From contig JAUSFN010000001.1 of NCBI GenBank assembly GCA_030649935.1, positions 1 through 64,000 on the forward strand: a stretch of 64,000 bases of DNA, written 5' to 3'. The stretch is from Candidatus Planktophila sp. GTDB lineage: Bacteria; Actinomycetota; Actinomycetes; Nanopelagicales; Nanopelagicaceae. A program made the position numbers and the translations under genes. Positions 49,021-58,671 of this stretch are shown here, in pieces; position 1 is the first letter of the stretch; every line of letters starts with the position of its first letter. A model generated the notes under the pieces. It did not search any database. It was not told where the DNA came from and saw only the letters and a program-made list of their open reading frames with translations.

Positions 49021-49406
49021 TTCTTCGTATTTCAAGAGAAGTAGCGCTTAGCGGGAGGCAACGATTTTTAGCCAGGCTGTATTTCGAAATCCATGAGAAT
49101 GAAAAATGATCGATAGTTAGATCGCGTTTAATTGAGACAAAGATAGGATTTCTCCATACTCCTGGCTGCAAATCTCGCCTCAACCTAATCCCGAGTGCGC
49201 ATCGTTAAATAACTCTGTGTAACTAAGCGTAATGTTTGAGGATTATGAAACCTTGCGATCATGACCTACAATTTATGCACCGCCGCTTCGATACCTCAAT
49301 TTTTGAGGTGATGTTGCGACGACAAGCAGTAGTTGACAATTAAATAGAGGATAAGAAATACGTTTCTTTTTCTCCAAGTCATATGTGTGAAAGCACAATA
49401 AATCTT

Positions 49407-49774
49407 GGGGGTGAACGGTCTCGACTTTGGATGTTGAGGCAGGGGAAGCGGGCCGAGGAAGCCGGAATGATCTCGTAAACCAATAATCCGTGCAAAAAAT
49501 AACTGCTGACACTAATCAGCAAGCTTTCACACTCGCTGCATAAGCTAGTTTGAAGCCGTTAGCCCAGATGCCGCTCTCGGTCTGGAATCTAGCGTCGATA
49601 GAGGGCTTTTCATTGCATAGGTGTTACGAACTATGTGAGAGAACAGTTTCGTAACTGAGTTCGTCGAAGAGTTGTGTGGCAAAACTTCGGGACTGAGAAA
49701 GCGCTAATCACACTACGCCCGTAGAAGCCCTGTTTTTGCACCGAAGGACCCGGGTTCGATTCCCGGCACCTCCA
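49407..49774 (+). ncRNA. ssrA: Transfer-messenger RNA; predicted tag ADTNQQAFTLAA
   Basis: 5' GGGGGTGAACGGTCTCGACTTT and 3' GGACCCGGGTTCGATTCCCGGCACCTCCA pair as an acceptor stem; tag GCT GAC ACT AAT CAG CAA GCT TTC ACA CTC GCT GCA TAA at 49505-49543; follows smpB. Confidence 0.95.
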
Positions 49775-49844
49775 CAACGGGGGGCTAGTGGAATTCCAGG
49801 AAATACCTAGTGGAATTCATAGCTCCTTGATTGCTTTTTAACAT

Positions 49845-49889
49845 AAAAACCCCGTACTTTCCATCAATTGGATAGTCCGGGGTTTTTTT
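49845..49889 (+). terminator. Intrinsic terminator downstream of ssrA
   Basis: AAAAACCCCG ... CGGGGTTTTTTT, loop containing ACTTTCC/GGATAGT. Confidence 0.88.
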
Positions 49890-50094
49890 ACATTGCACGC
49901 AAGTTGGGAGTTTTTGGAAGCAGCAGCACTCTCATTCCCACTTATTGCTCGATAGTGGGTTTACACTGCCATGCATGTCCCTAATGCAGCAAAGGCGAAC
50001 TCGTTTGCCTGGTTATTCTTGTTGCGATTGCGAACACTAACTCACTCCGCTCTTCGTTAAGCCAATCAATTCCCACTCTTTCGGAGGAGTTCAC

Positions 50095-50994
50095 ATGTCC
50101 AAAAATTTTAGGGTTAATTCTTATCTGACATTAGCAATGTTGTTTTGGGGTCTCGGAACGGTTCTCACGAAATCCGCCTTGAATAACTTTGATTCTTTGA
50201 CCCTGCTTCCAATCCAATTAGCGTCCAGCTCAATATTTCTAGGCCTATTGCTTTTTTTCTTACGTGAAAAAGAGTTGTCGGTCTCATCTCGTGGATCTTA
50301 TTTAAAACTTGCTCTTTTGGGAGTTTTAAACCCGGGGATTGCGTATGCGTTGGGTTTGAGTGGACTGGCGCAGATACCAGCATCCATCTCGGTAGTCATC
50401 TGGGCAACGGAGCCGTTATTGATTACGGTTTTGGCCTACTTATTCATTCGAGGAACGGTGAAGCGAGAAACCATCCTCGCAATATTTCTGGCTACCTCTG
50501 GCGTTTTATTGATAATAGGAAAACCGTCAGGTCAAAGCGAAATCTTTGGAATCCTCTTAACGTTTTTATCGGTTGGGGCATGTGCCGGATATTCGATACT
50601 TCTGAGTCTCATGAAACTTAAAGATGGCTCTCTCTTTATCGTTTTCATCCAACAATTGATTGCATTGATATTTGCGCTATTTCTCATGTTTGTGAAGTTT
50701 GTACATAGCGGCTTGCCTCCTATGAACATTTCTGAGTGGAGAATATTCGAAGCCGCAGTAGCAGGCATTGCTTACTACGGAATCGCTTTCTGGCTATATG
50801 TTTCTGGACTTCGCAGGACTTCTGCATTGAAGGCAGGAACGTTTCTTACATTGATTCCCGTCTTTGGACTATTTTTCAGCGTTCTACTTTTGAAGGAGCA
50901 CATTAATCAACGTCAAATTCTCGGATCCTTGATTGTCATTGCGGCAGTGGTTTCATTGTCGCTTTATGAGCGACGCGGTCGCACTTCCGACTGA
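50095..50994 (+). CDS. EamA/DMT-family transporter
   Basis: Ten hydrophobic segments, two EamA-like repeats; GGAGGAG RBS before ATG. Confidence 0.87.
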   Translation: MSKNFRVNSYLTLAMLFWGLGTVLTKSALNNFDSLTLLPIQLASSSIFLGLLLFFLREKELSVSSRGSYLKLALLGVLNPGIAYALGLSGLAQIPASISVVIWATEPLLITVLAYLFIRGTVKRETILAIFLATSGVLLIIGKPSGQSEIFGILLTFLSVGACAGYSILLSLMKLKDGSLFIVFIQQLIALIFALFLMFVKFVHSGLPPMNISEWRIFEAAVAGIAYYGIAFWLYVSGLRRTSALKAGTFLTLIPVFGLFFSVLLLKEHINQRQILGSLIVIAAVVSLSLYERRGRTSD

Positions 50995-51262
50995 CATGGC
51001 GACACTTCTCTAGTTGTGTGAAATATTGGGAATTTCCCTGTGATTAGGGTTCTAATCAATACACAATAAGAGCCCGATTTACGGCTAAATATCGATTTCC
51101 ACTAGCCCCCCACAACGAACGAAGCAATTGAAAGTACTCGCATTTTCAAATAGTCGCGCGAGGCGCAGTGGATCAGCGTCTTGGCACAAAACCTCCACAA
51201 CTCATGATGAACACTTTTGCCACCCCTTATGGGAAGGTGAGTTCATACTTACCGCTGAAATT

Positions 51263-52516
51263 TCAGTTAGAACTTTCAGTCTGAGAGCTTTCAGCGATTT
51301 TAAGAAAGAAACTTATTGAAAGAGTTGCAATCACAGTGGCGAGAACGCCGCCCACATACATGGGCAGGCGCAGGTCAAAGTTAGCCAAGACACCACCTAA
51401 GAGTGAACCGAAGGGCATCAATCCCCACACCAAAGTTCGACGGGTTCCATGAATGCGACCATAGAGTTCATTCGGAATTACACTTTGATACGTAGACATC
51501 AGCAAAATATTCCACTGAGTAATCGCAAATCCGACAAATGTTGCAAGGGCCACAAAAACATAGATATTTGGCGAGAAACCTTGAAGAAGCAATGAGACTG
51601 AACTCGAAACTATCCCAAATGTCATTAATTTATTTCGACCAAACTTACTGGACAGCCGTGGCGCAGCAAATGCTCCTACAATCGATCCAACTCCTTGAAT
51701 CGCCAGAATAACTCCGAACAATCTTTCCGGCAACTCCAACTCTTTGATGATGAAGAGAACCATCGTTGCAGTTCCCATGGAATAACAGAGACCAATGATC
51801 GCCGTCGTTAGCACCAATCGTCGCAATTCCTTCTGATTGAACAAGTATAAAATACCAAACTTCATATCTGCGATGAAATGGCTTGGCGCTTTTTCTGCAA
51901 CTTCCACTCGAACATCTTGTAGATACTTAATTGGAATTGACAGTGCCAATAATGCAGATATAGCAAAACCGATGCTGTTAAAGAAGAATGGCAGATAGAT
52001 TGCTAAAGCGTAAATAAAGCCACTTATTGGAGCTCCAATGAAGCCTTGGATCACTGTCTCTGATATTTGGAGCTTTGAATTACCTTTCTCAAAATCTTTC
52101 TCCTCCAAAATTTGTGGAATTAGAGATTGAGCGGTTGTATCGGCGGCAACCTCACAGACTCCGACAATAAAAGCCGTTGCTAATAGCCAGAAGATAGTTA
52201 CAAGGTCCGTTGCAATTAGCAGAGTTAAAACACCAACTACTCCGCTACGGATCGCATTTGCTCCAGCCAAGATATATCGTCGATCTACGCGATCTACCAA
52301 TGCACCAATAGGTATTGCAAAAAGCAGCCAAGGCAGCATAACCATTGCTCCAATTGAGGAGATCAAGACGGGGCTATCTGTTAAGGAAATTGCAAGCAGA
52401 GGTACCGCCGCGAGCATGACTCCATCGGAAAGGTTTGAAACGATGCTGGATGCCCACATTCGATTAAATGCGGAATTCATAGCTCCGACTTTACAGCGCT
52501 GGCCAATCTTTGCCAA
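51263..52516 (-). CDS. MFS transporter
   Basis: FNRMWASSIVSNLSDGVMLAAVPLLAISLT, IPIGALVDRVDRRYILAGANAIRS, ELYGRIHGTRRTLVWGLMPFGSLLGGVLA. Start may be MNSAFNRMW. Confidence 0.88.
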   Translation of the reverse strand: MAKIGQRCKVGAMNSAFNRMWASSIVSNLSDGVMLAAVPLLAISLTDSPVLISSIGAMVMLPWLLFAIPIGALVDRVDRRYILAGANAIRSGVVGVLTLLIATDLVTIFWLLATAFIVGVCEVAADTTAQSLIPQILEEKDFEKGNSKLQISETVIQGFIGAPISGFIYALAIYLPFFFNSIGFAISALLALSIPIKYLQDVRVEVAEKAPSHFIADMKFGILYLFNQKELRRLVLTTAIIGLCYSMGTATMVLFIIKELELPERLFGVILAIQGVGSIVGAFAAPRLSSKFGRNKLMTFGIVSSSVSLLLQGFSPNIYVFVALATFVGFAITQWNILLMSTYQSVIPNELYGRIHGTRRTLVWGLMPFGSLLGGVLANFDLRLPMYVGGVLATVIATLSISFFLKIAESSQTESSN

Positions 52517-52619
52517 TTATTTCGCAAGTATAAAGATACTTAGCGGGAAGCGATGTGGAAATATCTGACCTTACTATTCTTTGAGTTATTAGTCTTGAAC
52601 TCCATACTTGCGAATCAAC

Positions 52620-53195
52620 TTATTTATTAAGCCAGCTATCCATCTCTGCAACTTTCAATTTCTTAATGATTGTCTTGTCACTGCATTGAATGACTTGTGA
52701 GCCAATCATCAAGTCATGAAGCGTTTTTTGACTACTTGTGAAAATAAATGATGCATCAATTATGTAATTGACCATAAATAAGAAGCCACCAAGAATCCAA
52801 TGCATAAGACCCTTGATGAGAACTTCGCGAACCACCATCTTTTTCCAGCCGAAAACTTCACCGGATTGTGAATCGACTATGACTTGACCCATTAGATAGT
52901 GGCCTGGCGTCGTGCCTTTTTCGGCAAGAGTGATAAACCAGATAATCCAGACAATACCTAAACCAAATCCAAATATCGCGGCGTCAATCAAAAATGCAAT
53001 TAAGCGCGATTGGGGGGTTGCCAGCTGACCATATTTTTCTACTCTGGAATTTTTTGCAGAGCCTCGATCGAAGAGGCTTGTGTGAACCTCCGACCTTGGA
53101 GATTGCGAATTCGTGGTTCTTGGCTCTGACTTTGAGAAAACTGAGGCTGTCTTTACGGGTGTTTCTTCGTCATCTCTAATGATTTTTCTATTCAT
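52620..53195 (-). CDS. RDD-family membrane protein
   Basis: ATPQSRLIAFLIDAAIFGFGLGIVWIIWF, GTTPGHYLMGQVIVDSQSGE, NYIIDASFIFTSSQKTLHDLMIGSQVI. Confidence 0.82.
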   Translation of the reverse strand: MNRKIIRDDEETPVKTASVFSKSEPRTTNSQSPRSEVHTSLFDRGSAKNSRVEKYGQLATPQSRLIAFLIDAAIFGFGLGIVWIIWFITLAEKGTTPGHYLMGQVIVDSQSGEVFGWKKMVVREVLIKGLMHWILGGFLFMVNYIIDASFIFTSSQKTLHDLMIGSQVIQCSDKTIIKKLKVAEMDSWLNK

Positions 53196-53263
53196 TTCCG
53201 CAGGTTAGTTAGTTTTTCGGCGTTAAATTCAGTGAGTGGAACGCTGTGGATATCTAGATATGT

Positions 53264-53302
53264 GCCTGCCCACCCGAGCCTGCCCACCCGAGCCTGCCCA
53301 CC
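53264..53302. repeat. 14-bp tandem repeat (about 2.8 copies)
   Basis: GCCTGCCCACCCGA at 53264-53277 and 53278-53291, then GCCTGCCCACC at 53292-53302. Confidence 0.97.
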
Positions 53303-53365
53303 TATACCTACCAAATTTCAATTGTGGGCCTCCGCTGTAAGGCGAGGTTAAATATCGATTTGCGC

Positions 53366-53406
53366 ATAGTTGAAATTTCAACTATAGTAGTTGAATATTC
53401 AACTAC
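53366..53406. promoter_or_regulatory. Two tandem 20-bp palindromic operators upstream of yceI
   Basis: ATAGTTGAAATTTCAACTAT (53366-53385) and GTAGTTGAATATTCAACTAC (53387-53406), both perfect; starts 21 bp apart. Confidence 0.85.
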
Positions 53407-53474
53407 TCCTTGTGGGGTATTTGGATTAGTCCATATTCGATATCTACTAACGCCTTCCAGAGGGAGCAAATCTA

Positions 53475-54035
53475 ATGACAACTTCAGCTATTTCATCGTT
53501 AACCGGAACATACACAATCGATGCCAGCCATAGCCAGATTGGCTTCACCGCCCGTCATCTCATGGTGACAAAGGTGCGCGGCGCATTCAACGAGTTTTCA
53601 GGCGGAGGAGTCATCGATTTCGAAACTCCAGCTAACTCAAAGGTCGAACTCAAAATTCAGGCATCAAGTATTGATACTCGCAACGCAGACCGCGACGCTC
53701 ACCTTAAGGGTAACGACTTCTTCGACATGGTGCAGTTCCCAGAGATTTCATTTGTTTCAACATCAGCGGTAAAGAACGGTGATGCCTATGCAGTAACCGG
53801 CGATCTCACAATCAAAGGAGTTACTAAGCCTGTAACGGTTGAGTTTGATTTCACTGGAACAGCTGTTGATCCATGGGGCAACACACGTATTGGTTTTGAA
53901 GGTAAGACAACTATTGATCGCACCGAATGGGGCGTTAACTGGAATACAGCTCTTGAAGCTGGCGGAGTTCTTGTGAGCGAAAAGATCAATCTTGAGTTTG
54001 AACTTTCAGCTATCCGTAGTGCGGATGTCGCTTAA
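53475..54035 (+). CDS. YceI family protein
   Basis: GTYTIDASHSQIGFTARHLMVTKVRGAFNEFSG, DLTIKGVTKPVTVEFDF, GVNWNTALEAGGVLVSEKINLEFEL. Confidence 0.94.
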   Translation: MTTSAISSLTGTYTIDASHSQIGFTARHLMVTKVRGAFNEFSGGGVIDFETPANSKVELKIQASSIDTRNADRDAHLKGNDFFDMVQFPEISFVSTSAVKNGDAYAVTGDLTIKGVTKPVTVEFDFTGTAVDPWGNTRIGFEGKTTIDRTEWGVNWNTALEAGGVLVSEKINLEFELSAIRSADVA

Positions 54036-54216
54036 TTCAAGGGGCGTATGTGGGAAGCAATTACTCCCGCTGAGAAAAATCTCCTGAAACACTTAGATAG
54101 TAAATGTTGGACTGCTAATCATAGGTTCTTAATTTAGAGAATCGATTGACTGGCAGTCCAACTTTCATTGCAAGCCTCATTATCCATAATTGCCGCACCA
54201 CTTGCTTTCGGAGAAA

Positions 54217-54660
54217 TTAGTCTTGTCCGCCAGGACCATGACCATCCTTGCCTGTAGAGCCTCCGTTGCGAGGCCACTTTAATATCGGTCCAAATCGTGA
54301 TTTCGAATCTCCAGCAGGTGCATCAGTATCTAAACCTTTGGACGAACTTCCTTTGAATCCCAATTTTGCCAACAGTGGAGCGAGAACTTTAACGTCAGGA
54401 AAATATTCGCGGCGCATTGCTATGTAGCCCATGACTAATCCAAATAAACCAATGAGATGAACGAGGAATGGAAGATCTGGGTTGGAGAAAAACATCAAAC
54501 CAACCCACATCGACATAGCAACAAAAAAGCCATGAAGAATTTTCCTTATTACATTCACAATGAGAGATTTTGCTCTGACCGCAGAAAGAGCTATTGCGAT
54601 TGGTCCAGCGAGAAAGGCAATAAGGAATAAGATCGCAACAACTATCGCCAAACTCTCCAT
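54217..54660 (-). CDS. Small membrane protein of unknown function
   Basis: 147 aa; three hydrophobic segments, Gly-rich polar C-terminus. Confidence 0.6.
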   Translation of the reverse strand: MESLAIVVAILFLIAFLAGPIAIALSAVRAKSLIVNVIRKILHGFFVAMSMWVGLMFFSNPDLPFLVHLIGLFGLVMGYIAMRREYFPDVKVLAPLLAKLGFKGSSSKGLDTDAPAGDSKSRFGPILKWPRNGGSTGKDGHGPGGQD

Positions 54661-54709
54661 TTTTCTCCCCTATATTTATGATTCGCTGGAATTTAACTGT
54701 ACTTGAGGT

Positions 54710-55282
54710 TCAAATCTCTTGCCACTCATCACGAAGTGCGGAAAAGAGAGCCATATCGATTTGGGAGCCATCGTATCGCCGTGATTTCTTACGTAAAATA
54801 CCTTCAAGACCATACCCGGCTGCCAGGAGTAGTTTCTTAGAAGCTAGATTCTCAACATCAACTAAAGCTTCGATTCGTTCAAAGCCCATCGATTCAAATC
54901 CAAAATTCGTCAACATTCGCGCAGCAGTTGTGCCAGTGCCTTTTCCGCGAGCATCAGATCTAATCCAGTAGCCGAGCTCTGCAACTAAATCGGGAAGATC
55001 CATGCTGTGGAAAGAGATGACGCCGGCGAACTTTCTATCGCCTCCATTACCGAATTCAATTGCAAAGGCAAGCTCTGTTTTTTCGGCTAGTGATTTAGGA
55101 GTTTTTTCGCGGACGAAGAACTCTGCATGGGCCATGGTGTAATCACGTGGCACTCGAGTGAATTTGGGGATTACTGGATCTTGGCAACTTGTGTAAATCT
55201 CTGGAATGTCACTCTCATTAAGTGGTCGCAGAGTTATTAATCCATGAGTAAGCGTTGGAACTTCAGATGGCCACCAGATCAT
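54710..55282 (-). CDS. GNAT N-acetyltransferase (RimJ/RimL-like)
   Basis: GLITLRPLNESDIPEIY, LGYWIRSDARGKGTGTTAARMLTNFGFESMGFERIEALVDVENLASKKLLLAAGY. Confidence 0.9.
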   Translation of the reverse strand: MIWWPSEVPTLTHGLITLRPLNESDIPEIYTSCQDPVIPKFTRVPRDYTMAHAEFFVREKTPKSLAEKTELAFAIEFGNGGDRKFAGVISFHSMDLPDLVAELGYWIRSDARGKGTGTTAARMLTNFGFESMGFERIEALVDVENLASKKLLLAAGYGLEGILRKKSRRYDGSQIDMALFSALRDEWQEI

Positions 55283-55315
55283 TGCGAAAGTATGGCAGTT
55301 ACATGGTCGTTACCC

Positions 55316-56860
55316 TTAAATGGTTTCATTTATCGGGCGCGCGGGTACAAAGTATTTTTTGCCAACAGGGGATGTCCACTCGCACGAGCCATCTGAATTG
55401 CTTACCAGTGCCCAGCGACCGTGTGTTTTTAATCGATGATGCCGACGACACAAGAGCCCCAGGTTCTCGGGTTTAGTTTCACCACCTGTCTCCCAGCTTT
55501 GCGCATGATTAATATCGCTCTTGGACGCAGGTTGGCGACAACCAGGGAAGCGACAAGTACGATCGCGGGCAAGAAGAAAATCTACGAGCGCTTGCGGCGG
55601 TTCATATTTCTCGCGTCCATAATCTAAAAGATTTCCTGTCTGCGGATCGGTAATAAATCTCTTCCATGTTGCATCAGATGCTAATTCACGTGCAACCGAT
55701 GCTGGAATTGCACCGTAACCCGAGAGTTGGCCTGGATTTTCCGCCAAACCAAGAAGCGTTGGAAGATCTATCGTTACATTGACCGTTACTGGACGACGAT
55801 GGGGGCGAACTTCATCGACATTATTAGCTAAAGCTTGCGAAAGAATTGCAGTAAGTGCATCGGCACGCTTATTATCGGCAGAGAGTAATGACCATGTTTC
55901 GGTTGCGCTCTGTGCGCCGGTTGCAGGTATACCTTCATGTGTGTCGCTCATGATGTTAGTGCTCTTTGCATCGGAATCAATCACAGTGTTACAGCTCATT
56001 GAATCGGAATCAACATGAGTCGATGTGTTTGCTGCATATTCGTTCCGCTTCTTCTCATCAATCTCGTTCATCTTCAATATGTAGCTCTCAATAGATTTCA
56101 TGACCATCTGTGCATCCTGTGCTGGAAGGATAGCCACCACAGTGGCCATGCCATCGGAATCGTTATAACAACTAACTCGACGCGATTCACGGGCACGATC
56201 AACAACCTGTTCAAACTCGGCAGGTGCTAAGGCAGCGATAGTAGTTCGAACTTTGTTGGCAACCTGTCCCGGAGTGTGAAATTCAGCGTGAGCTAATGCC
56301 TTTTCCTCTATCTGGTAAATCGCAAACTCACTTATGCCATTTCTAATAGCAGCAGCTGTTTCCTTAGCAATGACCGTGGCATGCGAGGCGGAGATTTCGC
56401 CCATTGCAAGTGCTGAACATGTATTTGGAAGATGATTGATTAAAGTGCGTGCCACATCAATTCGCATCTGCGCTGTATTTCCAGATAATCGCAAGGCCGC
56501 TGCGACTTCTTCCCGTTCAGCCTCATCAATCCCATCCCATGTCTTTTCGGGAGTTGATGGATCGTTGCCAGCCACTGCGACAATCGCCCTTTGCATCACC
56601 GCCTGTAACCAAGCACTTTGGCGCTCAAGTGCAGTTAAGAAATCGATACGTCCACTTTGATTCAACTCATTGGGATCAATGGCAACTAATCCGGTAAGAG
56701 TTTGAATACCTGGATATGCAGTGAGTAAGGCAACTACGCGGGCGTTGAGATCGGTATCGGTACCGCGGGCTGCTACAGAAGCGTTTCGTACAGAATCGTT
56801 TCGTACAGAATCATTTGTGCGCGATTCGTAATTCGCATTCTGAACCACTGTACTTGTCAT
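55316..56860 (-). CDS. DUF222 / HNH endonuclease domain protein
   Basis: DRTCRFPGCRQPASKSDINHAQSWETGGETKPENLGLLCRRHHRLKTHGRW (HNH) with upstream DUF222-like region. Confidence 0.9.
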   Translation of the reverse strand: MTSTVVQNANYESRTNDSVRNDSVRNASVAARGTDTDLNARVVALLTAYPGIQTLTGLVAIDPNELNQSGRIDFLTALERQSAWLQAVMQRAIVAVAGNDPSTPEKTWDGIDEAEREEVAAALRLSGNTAQMRIDVARTLINHLPNTCSALAMGEISASHATVIAKETAAAIRNGISEFAIYQIEEKALAHAEFHTPGQVANKVRTTIAALAPAEFEQVVDRARESRRVSCYNDSDGMATVVAILPAQDAQMVMKSIESYILKMNEIDEKKRNEYAANTSTHVDSDSMSCNTVIDSDAKSTNIMSDTHEGIPATGAQSATETWSLLSADNKRADALTAILSQALANNVDEVRPHRRPVTVNVTIDLPTLLGLAENPGQLSGYGAIPASVARELASDATWKRFITDPQTGNLLDYGREKYEPPQALVDFLLARDRTCRFPGCRQPASKSDINHAQSWETGGETKPENLGLLCRRHHRLKTHGRWALVSNSDGSCEWTSPVGKKYFVPARPINETI

Positions 56861-56943
56861 AGGTAGGACTCTCTACCGAGCCGCTGACATTTATAAAAAG
56901 TTATTAACAGGAAGCTTCAACTTTTCACTTCCGATGCTGCTTG

Positions 56944-58032
56944 TTAGCCCTCTTGCATCGTGGTAGGCGCTCCGTGAACTTTAAGAACATCGGATGCATT
57001 ACTCAGATCGGTTTCTGGGGTAGAAATTGAGCTCTGTTTTGATCCCTCACCACTGCGATTCAAAGGCTTCTTTGCATCATCTCTATACATGGCTGGAACC
57101 GTACCCAGTAAACCCTTTTGGAAATCTTCAAAAGCTTGGAGAACTTCACGCTTGGTATTCATGACAAATGGCCCCATCCATGCGACGGGTTCATTAATGG
57201 GTGCTCCACCTAAAATAAATAACTCCAACGCAGGAGAGCGGCTCTCTTGCGAATCGGCGGCCCGCACAACAATCGTGTCACCTTCACCAAAGACCGTGGA
57301 TTGACCAGTGTGTACAGGGCGATGTTCATCACCTACATAACCAAAACCTGCAGCAACGTAGACCAGTGCGTTGTAATCCTTACGCCACGGAAGACGAAGT
57401 TCTGCACCGGCCGCAACCGTTGCGTGGATTACAGTAATTGGAGTCTGCGTTGTTCCAGGACCAGAGTGTCCATCGACATCTCCTGCGATAACGCGAATCA
57501 ACGCACCACCATCGGCCGAAGATAAAAGCGCAACATCTTTAGCGCGTACATCTTGATAAGCAGGTGGAGACCATTTCTTGGCAGCAGGTAAGTTGACCCA
57601 CAATTGAAATCCGTGAAATAAACCACCGCTCATCACTAAACTCTCAGGCGGAGTTTCAATATGTAAAATTCCGGCACCGGCGGTCATCCATTGTGTATCG
57701 CCATTTGAAATTCTTCCGCCTCCACCATTGTTATCTTTGTGATCAAAGATTCCATCAATTATGTATGTAACGGTTTCAAAGCCGCGGTGTGGATGCCATG
57801 GAGTTCCCTTTGGTTCACCCGGGGCGTATTCAACTTCACCCATCTGATCCATCATGATGAAGGGATCGAGTTCGGACATATCTATTCCAGCAAATGTTCT
57901 ACGAACCGGAAAGCCTTCACCCTCATACCCCTGCGGCGCGGTAGTAACGTTTTTAACCGATCGGGCACGGGCTCCAGGAAGTTCACTCACACGTGGCAAA
58001 ACAGTTATATCGGCAACGGTTATAGCGGGCAT
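56944..58032 (-). CDS. Pirin family protein
   Basis: DPFIMMDQMGEVEYAPGEPKGTPWHPHRGFETVTYIIDGIFDHKDNNGGGGRISNGDTQWMTAGAGILHIE. Confidence 0.94.
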   Translation of the reverse strand: MPAITVADITVLPRVSELPGARARSVKNVTTAPQGYEGEGFPVRRTFAGIDMSELDPFIMMDQMGEVEYAPGEPKGTPWHPHRGFETVTYIIDGIFDHKDNNGGGGRISNGDTQWMTAGAGILHIETPPESLVMSGGLFHGFQLWVNLPAAKKWSPPAYQDVRAKDVALLSSADGGALIRVIAGDVDGHSGPGTTQTPITVIHATVAAGAELRLPWRKDYNALVYVAAGFGYVGDEHRPVHTGQSTVFGEGDTIVVRAADSQESRSPALELFILGGAPINEPVAWMGPFVMNTKREVLQAFEDFQKGLLGTVPAMYRDDAKKPLNRSGEGSKQSSISTPETDLSNASDVLKVHGAPTTMQEG

Positions 58033-58059
58033 ATTCTCTCTCCTTTGTTACCCCCAATA

Positions 58060-58079
58060 GTAGTTGAACTTTCAACTAC
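58060..58079. promoter_or_regulatory. 20-bp operator upstream of pirin, same family as the yceI operators
   Basis: GTAGTTGAACTTTCAACTAC: 9-bp arms identical to the 53387 operator, only the central dinucleotide asymmetric; 28 bp before the pirin start. Confidence 0.8.
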
Positions 58080-58296
58080 ATGCAACCCGCACCAAACCCA
58101 AAGGACCGACTACGTCGATTTTCACAGTTAAGAGTTCGTAGAAATCCTATCTTTGTCTGAAGTAGACGATTGCGCTGAATTTTGCCTCACTATCAAGGCC
58201 CTGGGATTTCGAAGAAGGAGTCAACAAGAAAATCGAGAGTTCGGCAGTTTCCCCGACAATATCCACTATTTGCCTTACAGCACATACCCTTGGAAA

Positions 58297-58671
58297 ATGC
58301 TAAGAATCCAATGCATCACCATTGATTGCCACAATCCGACGGTCCTCGCGCAGTTCTGGGCACAAGCACTCGGCTGGAAGATGGATGAAAACCCCACGGA
58401 GAATGAGGCCTATATTGAAAGCAAACTAGGACCAACTAACACCGATGGCTACCCAGATATTCTCTTTATTAAAACGCCTGATCAGAAAAGTACCAAGAAC
58501 AGAGTGCACTTAGATCTTCGCCCGACAAATCAATTGGAAGAAGTGGAACGTCTTGAAAAAATCGGTGCCACACGAATTGAAATAGGGCAGTCTAGTTATA
58601 GCGAAACAACATGGATAGTTATGGCAGATCCCGAGGGAAATGAATTTTGCATACTTAAAGCTCTTGGTTAA
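58297..58671 (+). CDS. VOC-superfamily (glyoxalase-like) protein
   Basis: IQCITIDCHNPTVLAQFWAQALGWKM, NRVHLDLRP, WIVMADPEGNEFCIL. ATG at 58297 (track start 58153). Confidence 0.82.
   Translation: MLRIQCITIDCHNPTVLAQFWAQALGWKMDENPTENEAYIESKLGPTNTDGYPDILFIKTPDQKSTKNRVHLDLRPTNQLEEVERLEKIGATRIEIGQSSYSETTWIVMADPEGNEFCILKALG

Noticed and set aside
49491-49510. Apparent tmRNA tag frame problem: GCA at 49492 leads to an early TGA
   Set aside because: Aligning with mycobacterial ssrA places the resume codon at GCT 49505, giving ADTNQQAFTLAA in a clean frame; no indel needed.
49273-49512. 79-aa - strand ORF
   Set aside because: Overlaps the 5' part of ssrA and its upstream region; no protein-like motifs.
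51128-51319. 63-aa ORF between EamA and MFS genes
   Set aside because: No recognisable motif, overlaps the MFS 3' end and the ssrA-like repeat; not supported as coding.
49775-52600. Prophage or ICE at ssrA
   Set aside because: No integrase, phage or conjugation genes; only repeat traces and one transporter, so reported only as a possible mini-island.
54700-54730. GAGGTTCAAATCTC resembling a tRNA T-arm
   Set aside because: No acceptor, D or anticodon arm around it; lies at the end of a GNAT gene.
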